Shown here piece after piece: positions 28,063-37,148 of a stretch of 64,000 nucleotides of DNA (the stretch's first letter is position 1; each line of letters begins with the position of its first letter). The stretch comes from Bacteroidia bacterium. GTDB taxonomy: Bacteria > Bacteroidota > Bacteroidia > Chitinophagales > Chitinophagaceae. A model generated the notes under the pieces. It ran no database searches. It was not told the DNA's origin and was given only the letters and a program-made list of their open reading frames with translations. A program made the position numbers and the translations under genes. Location: positions 293,598 to 357,597 of the forward strand of contig JAUHYD010000004.1 of NCBI GenBank assembly GCA_030426665.1, given 5' to 3'.

Positions 28063-28434
28063 ATGAAATTAGGTGCATTTTCAGTTAGTCTTAATGTGAA
28101 GGACATTAAGAAATCGAAGGATTTTTACGAAAATCTTGGCTTTACAGTATTTGGAGGAGATATAAACATGAATTATCTCATTATGAAAAATGAAAACGCA
28201 TTGATTGGGCTATTTCAGGGAATGTTTGATAGTACTATTTTAACTTTCAATCCAGGTTGGAACGAGAGTGCGAATAATCTGGAAACATTTGATGATGTAA
28301 GGGAAATTCAACAAATTCTCAAAGACAAAAACATCAAGTTGGAGAATGAAGTGGATTCAAATACGTCCGGACCCGCAAGTATCACCATCATTGATCCTGA
28401 CGGAAATATCATTCTAATAGACCAACACAGGTAG
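28063..28434 (+). CDS. VOC-superfamily (glyoxalase-like) protein
   Basis: The protein has 123 residues with paired beta-alpha-beta-beta-beta modules: FSVSLNVKDIKKSKDFYENL at the start and SGPASITIIDPDGNIILIDQ at the end. These are marks of the vicinal oxygen chelate fold. The usual E in the last strand (N-x-I-x-L-x-E/D) is D here. Its role (detoxification or resistance) is not readable. It lies 10 bp before the S41 peptidase reading frame. Confidence 0.85.
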   Translation: MKLGAFSVSLNVKDIKKSKDFYENLGFTVFGGDINMNYLIMKNENALIGLFQGMFDSTILTFNPGWNESANNLETFDDVREIQQILKDKNIKLENEVDSNTSGPASITIIDPDGNIILIDQHR

Positions 28435-28480
28435 AAAAAAGGAAATGGCATCGCTACTATCTAATTTAAAATGCTCGTCT

Positions 28481-29869
28481 ATGCTTAAAACAATAACACT
28501 GTTTTACATATGCACACTACACTTTGCAATGCCCCTTTACGCACAAAAATTATCATATGCACAATCGAAAGCGGACTTAGTTCAACTGAAAAACAGTATT
28601 CAAAAATACAACCCTGCACTTCAAGTTTATAACACCAGTTTTGAAAGCAATTGTGATGAGTTCCTATCTTCTTTTGAGGCTGATTCAATATCGCTTATAG
28701 ATCATTTTAAGCGTATAAGTCAGGTGTGTGCTATGAGCAATGAAGGACACTTTGCGCTTGGCAACTGGAATGATACGGTTCATTCCGGATTTCTAAATAA
28801 CAGGTACAAGTATCTTCCTGTTTCGGTAAAGATCTTGCAAGAAAAACTGTTTGTATGGACAGATAATTCAACAGAACAATTATTAAAGCGAGGAGATGAA
28901 ATTTTGGCAATTAATGATTTAAAAGTTCCTTACATTTTCTCCCTGATTGACAAATCACTCCCTTCTGATGGACAAATAAAGACTTATAACCTTATAAGTA
29001 TGGAATTGGGATTTGCATGGATGTTTTATCTCTATGTAGCCCAACCAACTAGTTTTCGACTTGAGATTAAGGACACAGATGACAGATTGCGTTACGTAAC
29101 CGTACAATCCTTAAATAGAGCTACTCAATTCGAAAATAATGCCAAGTACACCACTAATCAAAACAAAAATGAAAGTGATGAAATGAACGAATTCTATCAC
29201 TTGAAACATACAGGCGATGTATCTTATCTATCCCTCCCATCATTTGATTTTCTAAGAATAAAAAAGTACGGTATTAAGTCAAAGAAAATGTATGCTTCTA
29301 TTTTCAGGGAGTTAGGAAAGAGACTAACCCGATATCTCGTTGTTGATTTGCGAAATAACACTGGTGGGAGAAACGAGTTTGCAGACGATATTGTTCCATT
29401 TATCAACAAAGGACTCAATCGTGGGGAATTTCTGAAAAAATCAGTTTCGTGGCAAGGCAAAGAAAAAACATACAAAATACCCAAAACTTCAAAGTTTTTC
29501 TTTCAGGGAAGCATATACGTTCTTGTGAACGGTAAAACATTTTCGTCAGGTAGTGTTCTGGCTAGATATTTAAAGGAATATGCAAATGCAACAATAATAG
29601 GGGAAGAAAGCGGCACCCGATATGAGGGTTTTGCTGCTGGCTCCAAGCAATATATTACGCTGTCTAACAGCAAATTGAGAATCGGAATTCCGAGATATCA
29701 TATTTTCTTTCCGAAATCAAATATTCAGCATACTTCAAACCAAGGTTTATTGCCCGACTATAAGATTGAATATACCTTAGAGGATATTGAACAAGGAAGT
29801 GATTTGCATCTGGAAAAGGTAAAATCATTAATTCAGGCGGAAGAAAGCGCAATCATAAAAAAACAATAG
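28481..29869 (+). CDS. S41-family (C-terminal processing) peptidase, exported
   Basis: The protein has 462 residues from ATG 28481, which gives a clean signal peptide (MLKTITLFYICTLHFAMPLY-AQ). The in-frame ATG at 28445 is less likely. A PDZ-like segment (LLKRGDEILAINDLKV) precedes the S41 domain: YLVVDLRNNTGG, then VNGKTFSSGSVLARYLKEY with the catalytic Ser and GEESGTRYEG. The typical Lys of the Ser/Lys pair is not obvious to me. It probably acts in the periplasm. Confidence 0.85.
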   Translation: MLKTITLFYICTLHFAMPLYAQKLSYAQSKADLVQLKNSIQKYNPALQVYNTSFESNCDEFLSSFEADSISLIDHFKRISQVCAMSNEGHFALGNWNDTVHSGFLNNRYKYLPVSVKILQEKLFVWTDNSTEQLLKRGDEILAINDLKVPYIFSLIDKSLPSDGQIKTYNLISMELGFAWMFYLYVAQPTSFRLEIKDTDDRLRYVTVQSLNRATQFENNAKYTTNQNKNESDEMNEFYHLKHTGDVSYLSLPSFDFLRIKKYGIKSKKMYASIFRELGKRLTRYLVVDLRNNTGGRNEFADDIVPFINKGLNRGEFLKKSVSWQGKEKTYKIPKTSKFFFQGSIYVLVNGKTFSSGSVLARYLKEYANATIIGEESGTRYEGFAAGSKQYITLSNSKLRIGIPRYHIFFPKSNIQHTSNQGLLPDYKIEYTLEDIEQGSDLHLEKVKSLIQAEESAIIKKQ

Positions 29870-29964
29870 GTATAGGCAGAAAACACCAGTAAATGATAAT
29901 ACGGTTTTATTAACACAAAAGCATCTGTGCCGCATAGAATATCAGTGTTCCCCACGTTCCGCCA

Positions 29965-30115
29965 TTGTTGGTGTTCCTCACCAACAATCTCGAGTAGGTG
30001 AAATAATAATAGTTATTATCTTTAACTATGGCTTCGTCGAGTGTTTGTTTCACCCTGCTATTTCTGATAACCAAGTCTTCCCTTGCGCATGGTCGTTGGT
30101 GAGGAACACCAACAA
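29965..30115. repeat. Family B palindromic repeat, copy 2
   Basis: It matches copy 1 (27847-27995) including both terminal hairpins. It ends about 160 bp before the integrase gene. The rest of the 29870-30278 gap shows no gene. Confidence 0.8.
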
Positions 30116-30278
30116 TTAATGGTTTGATATGGTCCAATATAGTCTGAAATACCCTACAGTATTGAATATTACACTCGTATCGATGTGTATGAATACAAGA
30201 AAAACCATGAAATGTTGTACCTAAGTTGTACCTTTATATTCTCAGTAAATAACGGCACAAAACTTAAACACTTATCAC

Positions 30279-31487
30279 ATGGCTTCTGTAAAGATAGTTC
30301 TTCGTAAGAAAAAGAACAAAGACGGCACTTATCCCCTTACCATTCGCATTACTAAAGACCGCAAGTCGTCTTTCGTACATCTTGGACATCACATAGACGA
30401 ACAGTTTTGGGATGCAAAGAACCGAAAGGTTAAGAAGTCGCACCCTAACTCTGTACGTCTTAATAACCTTTTGAATAAGAAACTGGCAGAGGCAGAAGAC
30501 AATTTACTAGATATGGAAGTGCAGAAAAATGACATTTCTTCTGTAGTCATAAAAAGCAGACTTAAAACATCAAAAGAAAGTTCCTTTTTCAAACACTCGG
30601 AAAGCTACTTAACCTCCCTTAAGAAACAAGGCAAGTACAACAGGCACAAAAGTGACCAGTCACGTTTTGCTTCATTCAAGAAGTTTCTAAACGATGCTGA
30701 TATATCATTTCAGCAAATCACTACTGCACTGCTCAATAAATACCGAGCATATTTAAAGGCGAAGAAATTGAGTGACCAGACAATAGTAAACTATCTGACT
30801 ATTATTCAAACCATCTTTAACCAAGCAATTAGCAATGGGGTTGTTGAACAGAAATACTATCCGTTTGGTAGAGATAAGATAAAACTGAAAGCCCCAAGGT
30901 CTATGAAAATCGGGCTGTCGCCAGAAGAAGTAAAAGCTATCGAGGATATGGAATTACCCAAAGGCTCTCAATTAGACCATACTCGCAATGTGTGGCTAAT
31001 TGCCTTCTACTTTGCCGGAATGCGTGTATCTGATGTACTACGGCTCAAATGGACAGATTTTCAGAATGACAGGTTGTACTACTCTATGGGAAAGAATGCT
31101 AAGGCAGGTTCGCTTAAAGTGCCTGAAAAGGCTCTTGTGATATTGAACAGCTATCGAGAGCAAGGTAATGCACACAATCTTGTGTTCCCTGACCTTGCAG
31201 AACTGTCAGACCTCTCTAATACCTTTATTGTACAACGGAGAATATCTTACATGATACACAAGCTAAATGATGCCTTGAAAGATATAGCTGCGAATGGAGG
31301 TATTACAAAGAAGTTAACCATGCATATTGCCCGACATACTTTTGGTAATATTTCAGGAGATAAGATTTCTATACAGATGTTGCAGAAGTTATATAGGCAT
31401 ACATCTATTACTACTACTGTGGGGTATCAGGCTAATTTTATTCATAAGGATGCGGACGAGGCACTAGATGCAGTTGTGGACTTTTAG
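30279..31487 (+). CDS. Tyrosine-type site-specific integrase
   Basis: The protein has 402 residues. An arm-binding N-terminal domain (KDGTYPLTIRITKDRKSSFV), a SAM-like core-binding domain (about 105-210) and the catalytic domain follow: Arg in FAGMRVSDVLRLKW (about 249), H-x-x-R in HIARHTFGN and the nucleophile Tyr in HTSITTTVGYQANF. It matches integrases of Bacteroidota mobile elements. It marks the left side of the accessory island; the attachment site was not found. Confidence 0.93.
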   Translation: MASVKIVLRKKKNKDGTYPLTIRITKDRKSSFVHLGHHIDEQFWDAKNRKVKKSHPNSVRLNNLLNKKLAEAEDNLLDMEVQKNDISSVVIKSRLKTSKESSFFKHSESYLTSLKKQGKYNRHKSDQSRFASFKKFLNDADISFQQITTALLNKYRAYLKAKKLSDQTIVNYLTIIQTIFNQAISNGVVEQKYYPFGRDKIKLKAPRSMKIGLSPEEVKAIEDMELPKGSQLDHTRNVWLIAFYFAGMRVSDVLRLKWTDFQNDRLYYSMGKNAKAGSLKVPEKALVILNSYREQGNAHNLVFPDLAELSDLSNTFIVQRRISYMIHKLNDALKDIAANGGITKKLTMHIARHTFGNISGDKISIQMLQKLYRHTSITTTVGYQANFIHKDADEALDAVVDF

Positions 31488-31539
31488 GTAAGTAAGCATA
31501 TAACTGTGGCCTTTTCACTTATAAATAGACTTAGATAAG

Positions 31540-32250
31540 TTATTTATCCATACTATTTTCTTGTTTATTTTTCAGTTTTTTTGTAGCGGTAGAGTCAATA
31601 TCATTTGATTGCCTTTTAACTGAAAGTTCTGTCGGTGAGATTATATTGTCTGTACATTCTTTCATGGCAACATTAACTGATTCTTGATTATTTACCTTAG
31701 GAGAGCTTTTGGGAATCGCTAGTGCTATTGATAAACATACAACTAGAATACCTAAGATTAACGTCCCTAATCGAAAAGCTATTCCTGCACGTATTAGCTT
31801 TGTCCCTTTAGTGTTGTTAATCCCAATATGTTGTTGGACAGTCTCAACTAATATATTTTTATAACGCTCAATAAATAACAAATGAGTCTCGGGTACATCT
31901 GGGTCGTGTAAGTCCTTTAATTCCGGTCTTAGATAGCCATATTTACTTATTATCCAGCTTGTCGAAGCAATCCAAATAGAAATAATGAAGGCTAAAACGA
32001 CAATTAGAAATAGTGAAATACATATAAACTTTTGCCACGAGGGCCAATCGCTTATATGGTCTGAAATCAATGGAATAAAAAGTGAAATAACAGATACAAC
32101 AATGCTTACTTGTCCTAACAGCTGTCCCGTTTTCCCTTCAATTACCTCTCTTCTTCGTTCTTCGTCACTCATTTGGTTTTGCAAAAAGGCAAGTTCACCC
32201 GTTGCCAATTTTTCTTTTTCCACCTCTGTACTTCTTGTGCTATTGTCCAT
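31540..32250 (-). CDS. Membrane protein of the graspetide operon
   Basis: The protein has 236 residues. A charged N-terminal helix is followed by two adjacent membrane segments (about 45-66 and 76-99), a soluble helix and a third membrane segment (about 160-182), then a polar tail. Its start overlaps the ATP-grasp stop by 11 bp, so translation is probably coupled. No ABC or protease motifs are present. It could help export or anchor the peptide or act as a membrane effector; the two-helix hairpin recalls SLATT-type conflict-system proteins, but this is only a loose resemblance. Confidence 0.7.
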   Translation of the reverse strand: MDNSTRSTEVEKEKLATGELAFLQNQMSDEERRREVIEGKTGQLLGQVSIVVSVISLFIPLISDHISDWPSWQKFICISLFLIVVLAFIISIWIASTSWIISKYGYLRPELKDLHDPDVPETHLLFIERYKNILVETVQQHIGINNTKGTKLIRAGIAFRLGTLILGILVVCLSIALAIPKSSPKVNNQESVNVAMKECTDNIISPTELSVKRQSNDIDSTATKKLKNKQENSMDK

Positions 32251-33163
32251 ATAAGAATTTGATTATTGCTTCACTGATTAACATGCCAGTATCCATTTCA
32301 ATCCAAGCCCATTGTCCATTTGGGTTGATTTCAAGAAAATAATAATTGCCATCAGTAGATTTAATAAGGTCAATAGCACCAAAGCTTAAATCTAGCTTTT
32401 TTGTCAATTGTACGCAAATATCTGCAAGTTTTTTCGGAAGGGCGTAAGGAGTAAAAATCAACCTCTCTTTTCTCCAATCAATTTTTGTTTTTTCATTTTC
32501 TTGGGAGTTTACACGTGCAGCAAATACGTCGTTTCCAACTACAGTAACCCTCAATTCATATTCCTTATGAATTTTCTCTTGAAAAATACAAGGAGTAAGA
32601 TCGTAATCGTGAATTGCGTTTAAATGAAAGGTGTCGACTTCACTCGTGTAAATAAGTTGTATATCTGACACAGATTCCATCCTACCCGAAAAAATAGGTT
32701 TAATTATTACACCGCACTTTTCATGTTTTTTTGCAAATTCTTTTACAAATGCTTTTTGATTCGTTATTAAGGTATCTGGTATTTGAAAACCTAGATTACA
32801 AGCAAGCTTAAGTTGAATAGTTTTGTTTTCCGCTCTATGTAGGGCATCAGGTGTACTCATCCAACGCTGTGAATCAATATTTCTGAGAAAATTAGAGAAC
32901 AAAAATTCATATTCGGTTGCCAAATATGATGCAATTGGTTCTTCAATATCTAAATCTGGCAGTTTCAACCGACGAAACCAAACACCTTTAAAATCTTTTA
33001 TGCCGTTTATGTAAAATGAATAAGCAGTTTCACTTGTTGAGGCGTATGAATATTTCTCAACTTCCTCGGTATTAAATCTTAAAAATTGTTTGCCTTGTTC
33101 ATTGAGTTTGTTGATTAGGAAGTCTGCTGTATAATCCTGTCTATAAGTAACAATTAGAATCAT
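32240..33163 (-). CDS. MvdC/MvdD-like ATP-grasp peptide ligase (graspetide maturase)
   Basis: The protein has 307 residues. The N-terminal pre-ATP-grasp domain contains GVWFRRLKLPDLD, the middle carries the ATP-binding Lys region GVIIKPIFSGR, and the C-terminus has YFLEINPNGQWAWIEM, the hallmark of graspetide ligases that form omega-ester or amide links in precursor peptides. It overlaps the precursor stop by 4 bp and the membrane gene by 11 bp. It probably macrocyclises the product of the upstream gene. Confidence 0.88.
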   Translation of the reverse strand: MILIVTYRQDYTADFLINKLNEQGKQFLRFNTEEVEKYSYASTSETAYSFYINGIKDFKGVWFRRLKLPDLDIEEPIASYLATEYEFLFSNFLRNIDSQRWMSTPDALHRAENKTIQLKLACNLGFQIPDTLITNQKAFVKEFAKKHEKCGVIIKPIFSGRMESVSDIQLIYTSEVDTFHLNAIHDYDLTPCIFQEKIHKEYELRVTVVGNDVFAARVNSQENEKTKIDWRKERLIFTPYALPKKLADICVQLTKKLDLSFGAIDLIKSTDGNYYFLEINPNGQWAWIEMDTGMLISEAIIKFLYGQ

Positions 33164-33558
33164 CTTATATCCGTGCTTTCTCGTGCTTCCGTAAGTGTTT
33201 CTAGTGACATACGTTTTGCTATGCGAGAGATGCTAGGCTCAAAGTCTGTTACTTCTCTACTAACTAAAGTATGGGTTTCTCCACGTAAATATTTTCCAAA
33301 TTTATTAACTCTGCTGGGGGCGGTTGTTTCTTTGGTTCTAGTGAACGTATTTCCATTTAAAGAGGATTTGATTTTGTTATTATCTGTCGGCTCCTCTCCC
33401 GCTTTTGTAAAGGTACTTAGACATGATGTTGCAAGGTTTACTGCGGGTTCATTTGTTCCATAAATAACGTTTAAGCTTAGGTCATAGGAGTAATCCAAAA
33501 ATTGAACTTCCTCTTCCAATTCTTGTTTTTGAGAATAAAATAAAATAAATGGTCGCAT
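33160..33558 (-). CDS. Putative multi-core graspetide precursor
   Basis: The protein has 132 residues with no known domain. Residues 1-45 look like a leader (MRPFILFYSQKQELEEEVQF). The rest is rich in T, S, K, E and D and carries four copies of T-x-T-x(3-4)-E-x-T-D/A: T49..D59 (TFTKAGEEPTD), T71..A80 (TFTRTKETTA), T95..D105 (THTLVSREVTD) and T121..D130 (TLTEARESTD). Such ring-donor and acceptor residues are what graspetide ligases join. Its stop overlaps the ligase start (4 bp). Precursor identity is inference from these repeats and position. Confidence 0.72.
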   Translation of the reverse strand: MRPFILFYSQKQELEEEVQFLDYSYDLSLNVIYGTNEPAVNLATSCLSTFTKAGEEPTDNNKIKSSLNGNTFTRTKETTAPSRVNKFGKYLRGETHTLVSREVTDFEPSISRIAKRMSLETLTEARESTDIR

Positions 33559-33642
33559 AGCGAATGTTTTAATTAAAAGTAATTAAAAAAATTTAATAAC
33601 AAAAGAGCATTTTACAATTCAGCATATATGCTAATCTATTGC

Positions 33643-34851
33643 TTATAATTTCTTAAAATTGACTAATAACCCTATGGCACTAAATGCCTCACTAGAGGTT
33701 CCGTCAATCATCAACTTCAAATACATAGCATACCGTGGCAAGTTCACTAAATCATCTTGCGTAAATACCGGATAGAACTCTTTAGCAAGATGCTCGGCAT
33801 CAACCGCTCCAACCCTGAAAGATATAATGGTCCCCACATTCCCAAATATAGCAGCCCGTACTCGTTCATCAAGCTGTTCAATGTACTGATGCGCTAAAAA
33901 CAGCGATAAGCCGTATTTACGCGCTTCCGCAAGAATGGTTGCAAAAGATAAGGTTACAAAGCTGTGGCACTCGTCTATGTACAAATAGAACGGTCTGCGG
34001 GCCTCTAGGGACTTGCTAGCCCTATGCAGTGCTGCAAGCTGTATGGCGTTCACTAAAATGGCTCCAAGGAGAGATGAGGCATCTTCCCCTATCTGTCCCT
34101 TAGAGAGGTTTACAATGAGTATTTTGCCTGTATCAAGCACGTTTTGCAGCCGGAAGCTACTGGTCTTCTTCCCAACAATGTTTCTGAGTACAGAAGATGT
34201 TATAAACAAACCTGTCTTATTGAGTATTGGTGAAATAATCTCCGCCCTCATTCGTGACGAGAATTTATCAAATTCATTTCGCCAAAACGCTCTTATGTGA
34301 TCATCTGTTGCATATTGAAGTGCTCTTTCCCGAAAATCTCTGTCAGTTAACAGAGGTTGTATATCGAGTAGGGTGGCGTCTGGTAAACACAACAATGTAT
34401 GGAGCGTAAAACGTAAGATATATTCCATTCTTGGACCCCAACTATCTGCCCAAATTTTCTTGAATGTTGAGACAAGTCCTGAAACAACAAGGTCGTGATA
34501 TTTTGGGTGAACTTTGCTTAACGGATTATATACAATTGGGTTATCTTGTTCTGTTGCATTGAAGTATATAAGGTCCTGCTGTCTGTCTTTTGGGATATGG
34601 TTTAATAGCGATTGTGCTATATCTCCGTGGGGGTCTATGACACACAAGCCGTTTCCTCTCTTTATATCACTGGCTGCCATGTTTGAAAGCAGTGTACTCT
34701 TCCCTGTTCCTGATTTACCAATGACGTACATGTGCTGTAATCGGTCCTTATCCTTGATACCGAAACGCTGATTGGTGTTTCTGTAGTTGGTTATGCCAAT
34801 TGGTGTGATTTCGCTGATTTCCTTCATATTCACAGCGTATAGTTTATACAT
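33643..34851 (-). CDS. VirD4/HerA-like DNA-transfer ATPase
   Basis: The protein has 402 residues. Walker A GKSGTGKSTLLSNM (about 48-61), Walker B YLYIDECHSF, and a C-terminal sensor region (ILAEARKYGLSLFLAHQYIE, then GNVGTIISFRVG) match TraD/VirD4-type and TraM-recognition ATPases of conjugative elements. A start at 34827 (MKEISEITPIG) is an alternative. No membrane segment is seen. The 16-bp island dyad lies about 23 bases upstream. No relaxase or type IV channel genes are in the window. Confidence 0.85.
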   Translation of the reverse strand: MYKLYAVNMKEISEITPIGITNYRNTNQRFGIKDKDRLQHMYVIGKSGTGKSTLLSNMAASDIKRGNGLCVIDPHGDIAQSLLNHIPKDRQQDLIYFNATEQDNPIVYNPLSKVHPKYHDLVVSGLVSTFKKIWADSWGPRMEYILRFTLHTLLCLPDATLLDIQPLLTDRDFRERALQYATDDHIRAFWRNEFDKFSSRMRAEIISPILNKTGLFITSSVLRNIVGKKTSSFRLQNVLDTGKILIVNLSKGQIGEDASSLLGAILVNAIQLAALHRASKSLEARRPFYLYIDECHSFVTLSFATILAEARKYGLSLFLAHQYIEQLDERVRAAIFGNVGTIISFRVGAVDAEHLAKEFYPVFTQDDLVNLPRYAMYLKLMIDGTSSEAFSAIGLLVNFKKL

Positions 34852-34873
34852 GCTTGCGGTAAGGCAGGGAAAA

Positions 34874-34889
34874 TATCTATTAATAGATA
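34874..34889 (-). promoter_or_regulatory. Island dyad operator, site A
   Basis: TATCTATTAATAGATA is a perfect palindrome upstream of the ATPase. It is followed (minus strand) by TTTTCCCTGCCTTACCGC, the trailing block shared with other sites. Confidence 0.7.
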
Positions 34890-35137
34890 CGTTTTAGGAA
34901 AACTATAACTGGAATCTATAGCGCCCCTTTGTGTTAGCATCATTCACGGGAGTACCAGGAATGATTTCTTGTAAATAAGGAATATGGAGGTTTGTATCGT
35001 TATTCCTTTCTATTACAGTTCGACCTTTCTCCACTAGAGTGCACCATATTTGTTATTTATAACAAATTCAATTCTTGAAAAAGAGGGTTATTTTCGTTGA
35101 AGCCTGTATAAATAAGGTAATTTATTAACCCGAGTAT

Positions 35138-35968
35138 ATGACTGCTAATTTGAACCATTTTTCTGCTCTCGACCAATTAGGTCATCCAATCCAACAAACT
35201 GTATTAACTATTGTCAAAGAGGAAAATGGTAAGATGACTCCACTCGGCACGGGGTTCATTATTTCTGATGATGGATTGATGATATCCGCAAAACACGTAA
35301 CGGATGAAATAAAGAATCCCAATACTGCGGGTCTCTATGGCTTATATATTCGGTCTGAAACCGAAGGTGGCTTATGGCCGATTGATTATATTTGGGGAAA
35401 CGCCGGTTTAGACATCGTATTCATGTATTTGAGGCCAGCGTTCGAAGATGGGAGTAGGATAAAACACAAAACTATCCGATTAAGCCTTCAGCCACCACCT
35501 ATTGGAACACCAGTTTGGGGTTTTGGTTATCATGGTATGACCGGCAAAATAGTTAAAGGTTCAGAAGCCGAAATACGAGAGATTCGCCAAAATACTGGTA
35601 TTACAATTGGTGAAATGGTAGAAATATTTGAAAAAAAGAGGGACAGTAGCTTTCTGAGGTTTCCGTGTTTTCAGACGAATTGTAAGTTTGTTCATGGAAT
35701 GAGCGGCGGGCCGATTTTTCGATCTGATACAAATGAAATATGCGGCGTTGTATGTAGTGGCTATGATGACACAATCGATAATGAGGGGTTTATTTCTTAC
35801 GGATCAACCCTTTGGCCTTCACTTGGCATCAGTACTCTAGTTTCTTTAGATGGTGAGCGTGCTAGAGAGTATTCAATCCTAGAAATCGCTCAGAGAGGGG
35901 CAATTTTGACCGACTCGACCTTGGAGAAAGTCATTATTCATGATGGCAGGATTTTCCTAAAAAGATAA
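35138..35968 (+). CDS. Trypsin-like serine protease
   Basis: The protein has 276 residues without signal peptide. The chymotrypsin-like triad is visible: His in MISAKHVTDE (about 50), Asp in AGLDIVFMYL (about 91) and Ser in HGMSGGPIF (about 190). It is probably cytoplasmic, which is common for proteases in defence systems. It converges on a HEPN-like gene with a 13-bp gap. The inverted repeat TTTGTTA..TAACAAA (35049-35066) lies upstream. Confidence 0.85.
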   Translation: MTANLNHFSALDQLGHPIQQTVLTIVKEENGKMTPLGTGFIISDDGLMISAKHVTDEIKNPNTAGLYGLYIRSETEGGLWPIDYIWGNAGLDIVFMYLRPAFEDGSRIKHKTIRLSLQPPPIGTPVWGFGYHGMTGKIVKGSEAEIREIRQNTGITIGEMVEIFEKKRDSSFLRFPCFQTNCKFVHGMSGGPIFRSDTNEICGVVCSGYDDTIDNEGFISYGSTLWPSLGISTLVSLDGERAREYSILEIAQRGAILTDSTLEKVIIHDGRIFLKR

Positions 35969-35981
35969 ATTTCCTGCCACC

Positions 35982-36572
35982 TTAGTCAGAGAAGGACGGC
36001 AGAAGATCAGATTGTACGAACTCATACATCACACGGATTAATGCGATGACATCCTTGCGAACTTGGTCGAACGGGAAGTTTATTCTAGGAGATCTCATTC
36101 TTTGTACCCCAGGAGCCGGTTCGTCATATTCAGCTTTTGAACCGTCATAATGAGCGAGTAACTGATGTCGTCTATCCATGATTGCGTCAAAAGCGGATTT
36201 ATACTTGGCATCGTCCCACCCTAATATATTCTTTACATACGCCTCCATTTCGGTTCTTAAGGTTACAACTTCAGGCCAATTGTTGTCAGCAATTCCTGGT
36301 CCGGCACTTCCACTTGTAAATACCTGTCCAAATAGCACGACAGCTTCACCCTGCAGTGCGCCGTGTGCGGCTGCCGGAACATAAATAGCTCCTTTGACTA
36401 ATCCAGTGTCATACCGTTTGTTATATTCATCCGATTGGATATTGTCCAGGTTGGCTAGAATTTTCCATATTACTTCATCGGCAAGCATTGCCTCATAGGC
36501 GGTCTTAAGTACAGATTGCCAAAGGATCACACGATTAACGGTTTTAGGAGCAACAGTTCTTTTTGAGGCCAT
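35982..36572 (-). CDS. HEPN-like uncharacterised protein
   Basis: The protein has 196 residues, mostly helical. A R-x(5)-H motif within DRRHQLLAHYDGSKAEY fits the active-site pattern of HEPN RNases; the rest is not recognised. It faces the trypsin-like protease gene tail to tail. The pair could be an effector and its activator, but this is inference. Confidence 0.55.
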   Translation of the reverse strand: MASKRTVAPKTVNRVILWQSVLKTAYEAMLADEVIWKILANLDNIQSDEYNKRYDTGLVKGAIYVPAAAHGALQGEAVVLFGQVFTSGSAGPGIADNNWPEVVTLRTEMEAYVKNILGWDDAKYKSAFDAIMDRRHQLLAHYDGSKAEYDEPAPGVQRMRSPRINFPFDQVRKDVIALIRVMYEFVQSDLLPSFSD

Positions 36573-36675
36573 AAAAAAGTATATCCTGCGAATGTACGAA
36601 TAATAATTTTTTTCAATAGACTAATTTTGGTAAATAGCAACTATTCGTGAATTACCAGCCTTCACGGATATTTAT

Positions 36676-36909
36676 ATGCAATTTAGAGATGAACAAATAG
36701 GCCGGTTCGAAGATTTATATCAAAAACGTTACAAAAAAGGGGTCAGCAAGCAGGATGTTTTAGAGCAAGCAATCATGCTCATAAATTATCTCAAAGTTCT
36801 CTACCGACCAATATCTCAGAAAGAATACGACGACCTTCTCCGACAGGAAGCTCGGAGGTGTTTTCGGCATCTGAAATTTCAGGCTTTTGTGCGGTGTAAA
36901 AAAGGTTAG
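36676..36909 (+). CDS. Small helical protein
   Basis: The protein has 77 residues. The core FEDLYQKRYKKGVSKQDVLE then QAIMLINYLKVLYRPI resembles short proteins common in Bacteroidota mobile elements, to my recollection. Its 3' part overlaps the HTH gene on the other strand by 119 bp, an arrangement also seen at 47184-47429. Function unknown. Confidence 0.5.
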   Translation: MQFRDEQIGRFEDLYQKRYKKGVSKQDVLEQAIMLINYLKVLYRPISQKEYDDLLRQEARRCFRHLKFQAFVRCKKG

Positions 36910-37094
36910 GGTAGAGGACATCCGGAGAAACTTTGAATAGTTTGCATAGATGCCCAAGGTTGATGATATGCGGATAGGTCAATCCCTTTTCCCAACGAGA
37001 GACGCGATCTGTGCTTTTCAAAATTGAGATAGTCAACTACTTGTCGTTGAGTGAGCCCGAGGCGCTTGCGATGTTCTCTTAAATTGTTGCGAAT
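36791..37094 (-). pseudogene. XRE-family regulator broken by a frameshift
   Basis: The first part reads RNNLREHRKRLGLTQRQVVD and the second KSTDRVSRWEKGLTYPHIIN in the +1 frame, so a single extra base near the T-run at 37020-37023 splits one helix-turn-helix. The homologues at 42416, 44769 and 47380 are intact. The best-placed start is ATT (37092-37094) because no ATG precedes the helix. The conserved leader GTTATCATTCTAA at about 37130 is shared with the gene at 42658. Confidence 0.65.
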
Positions 37095-37148
37095 GTATGT
37101 GTTATTGGGTCTTAATTTGTTTATTGTATTTAGAATGATAACAGTTAA

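Noticed and set aside
30116..30278. Attachment-site core next to the integrase
   Set aside because: I found no convincing direct repeat at the far side of the island, so no att site is claimed.
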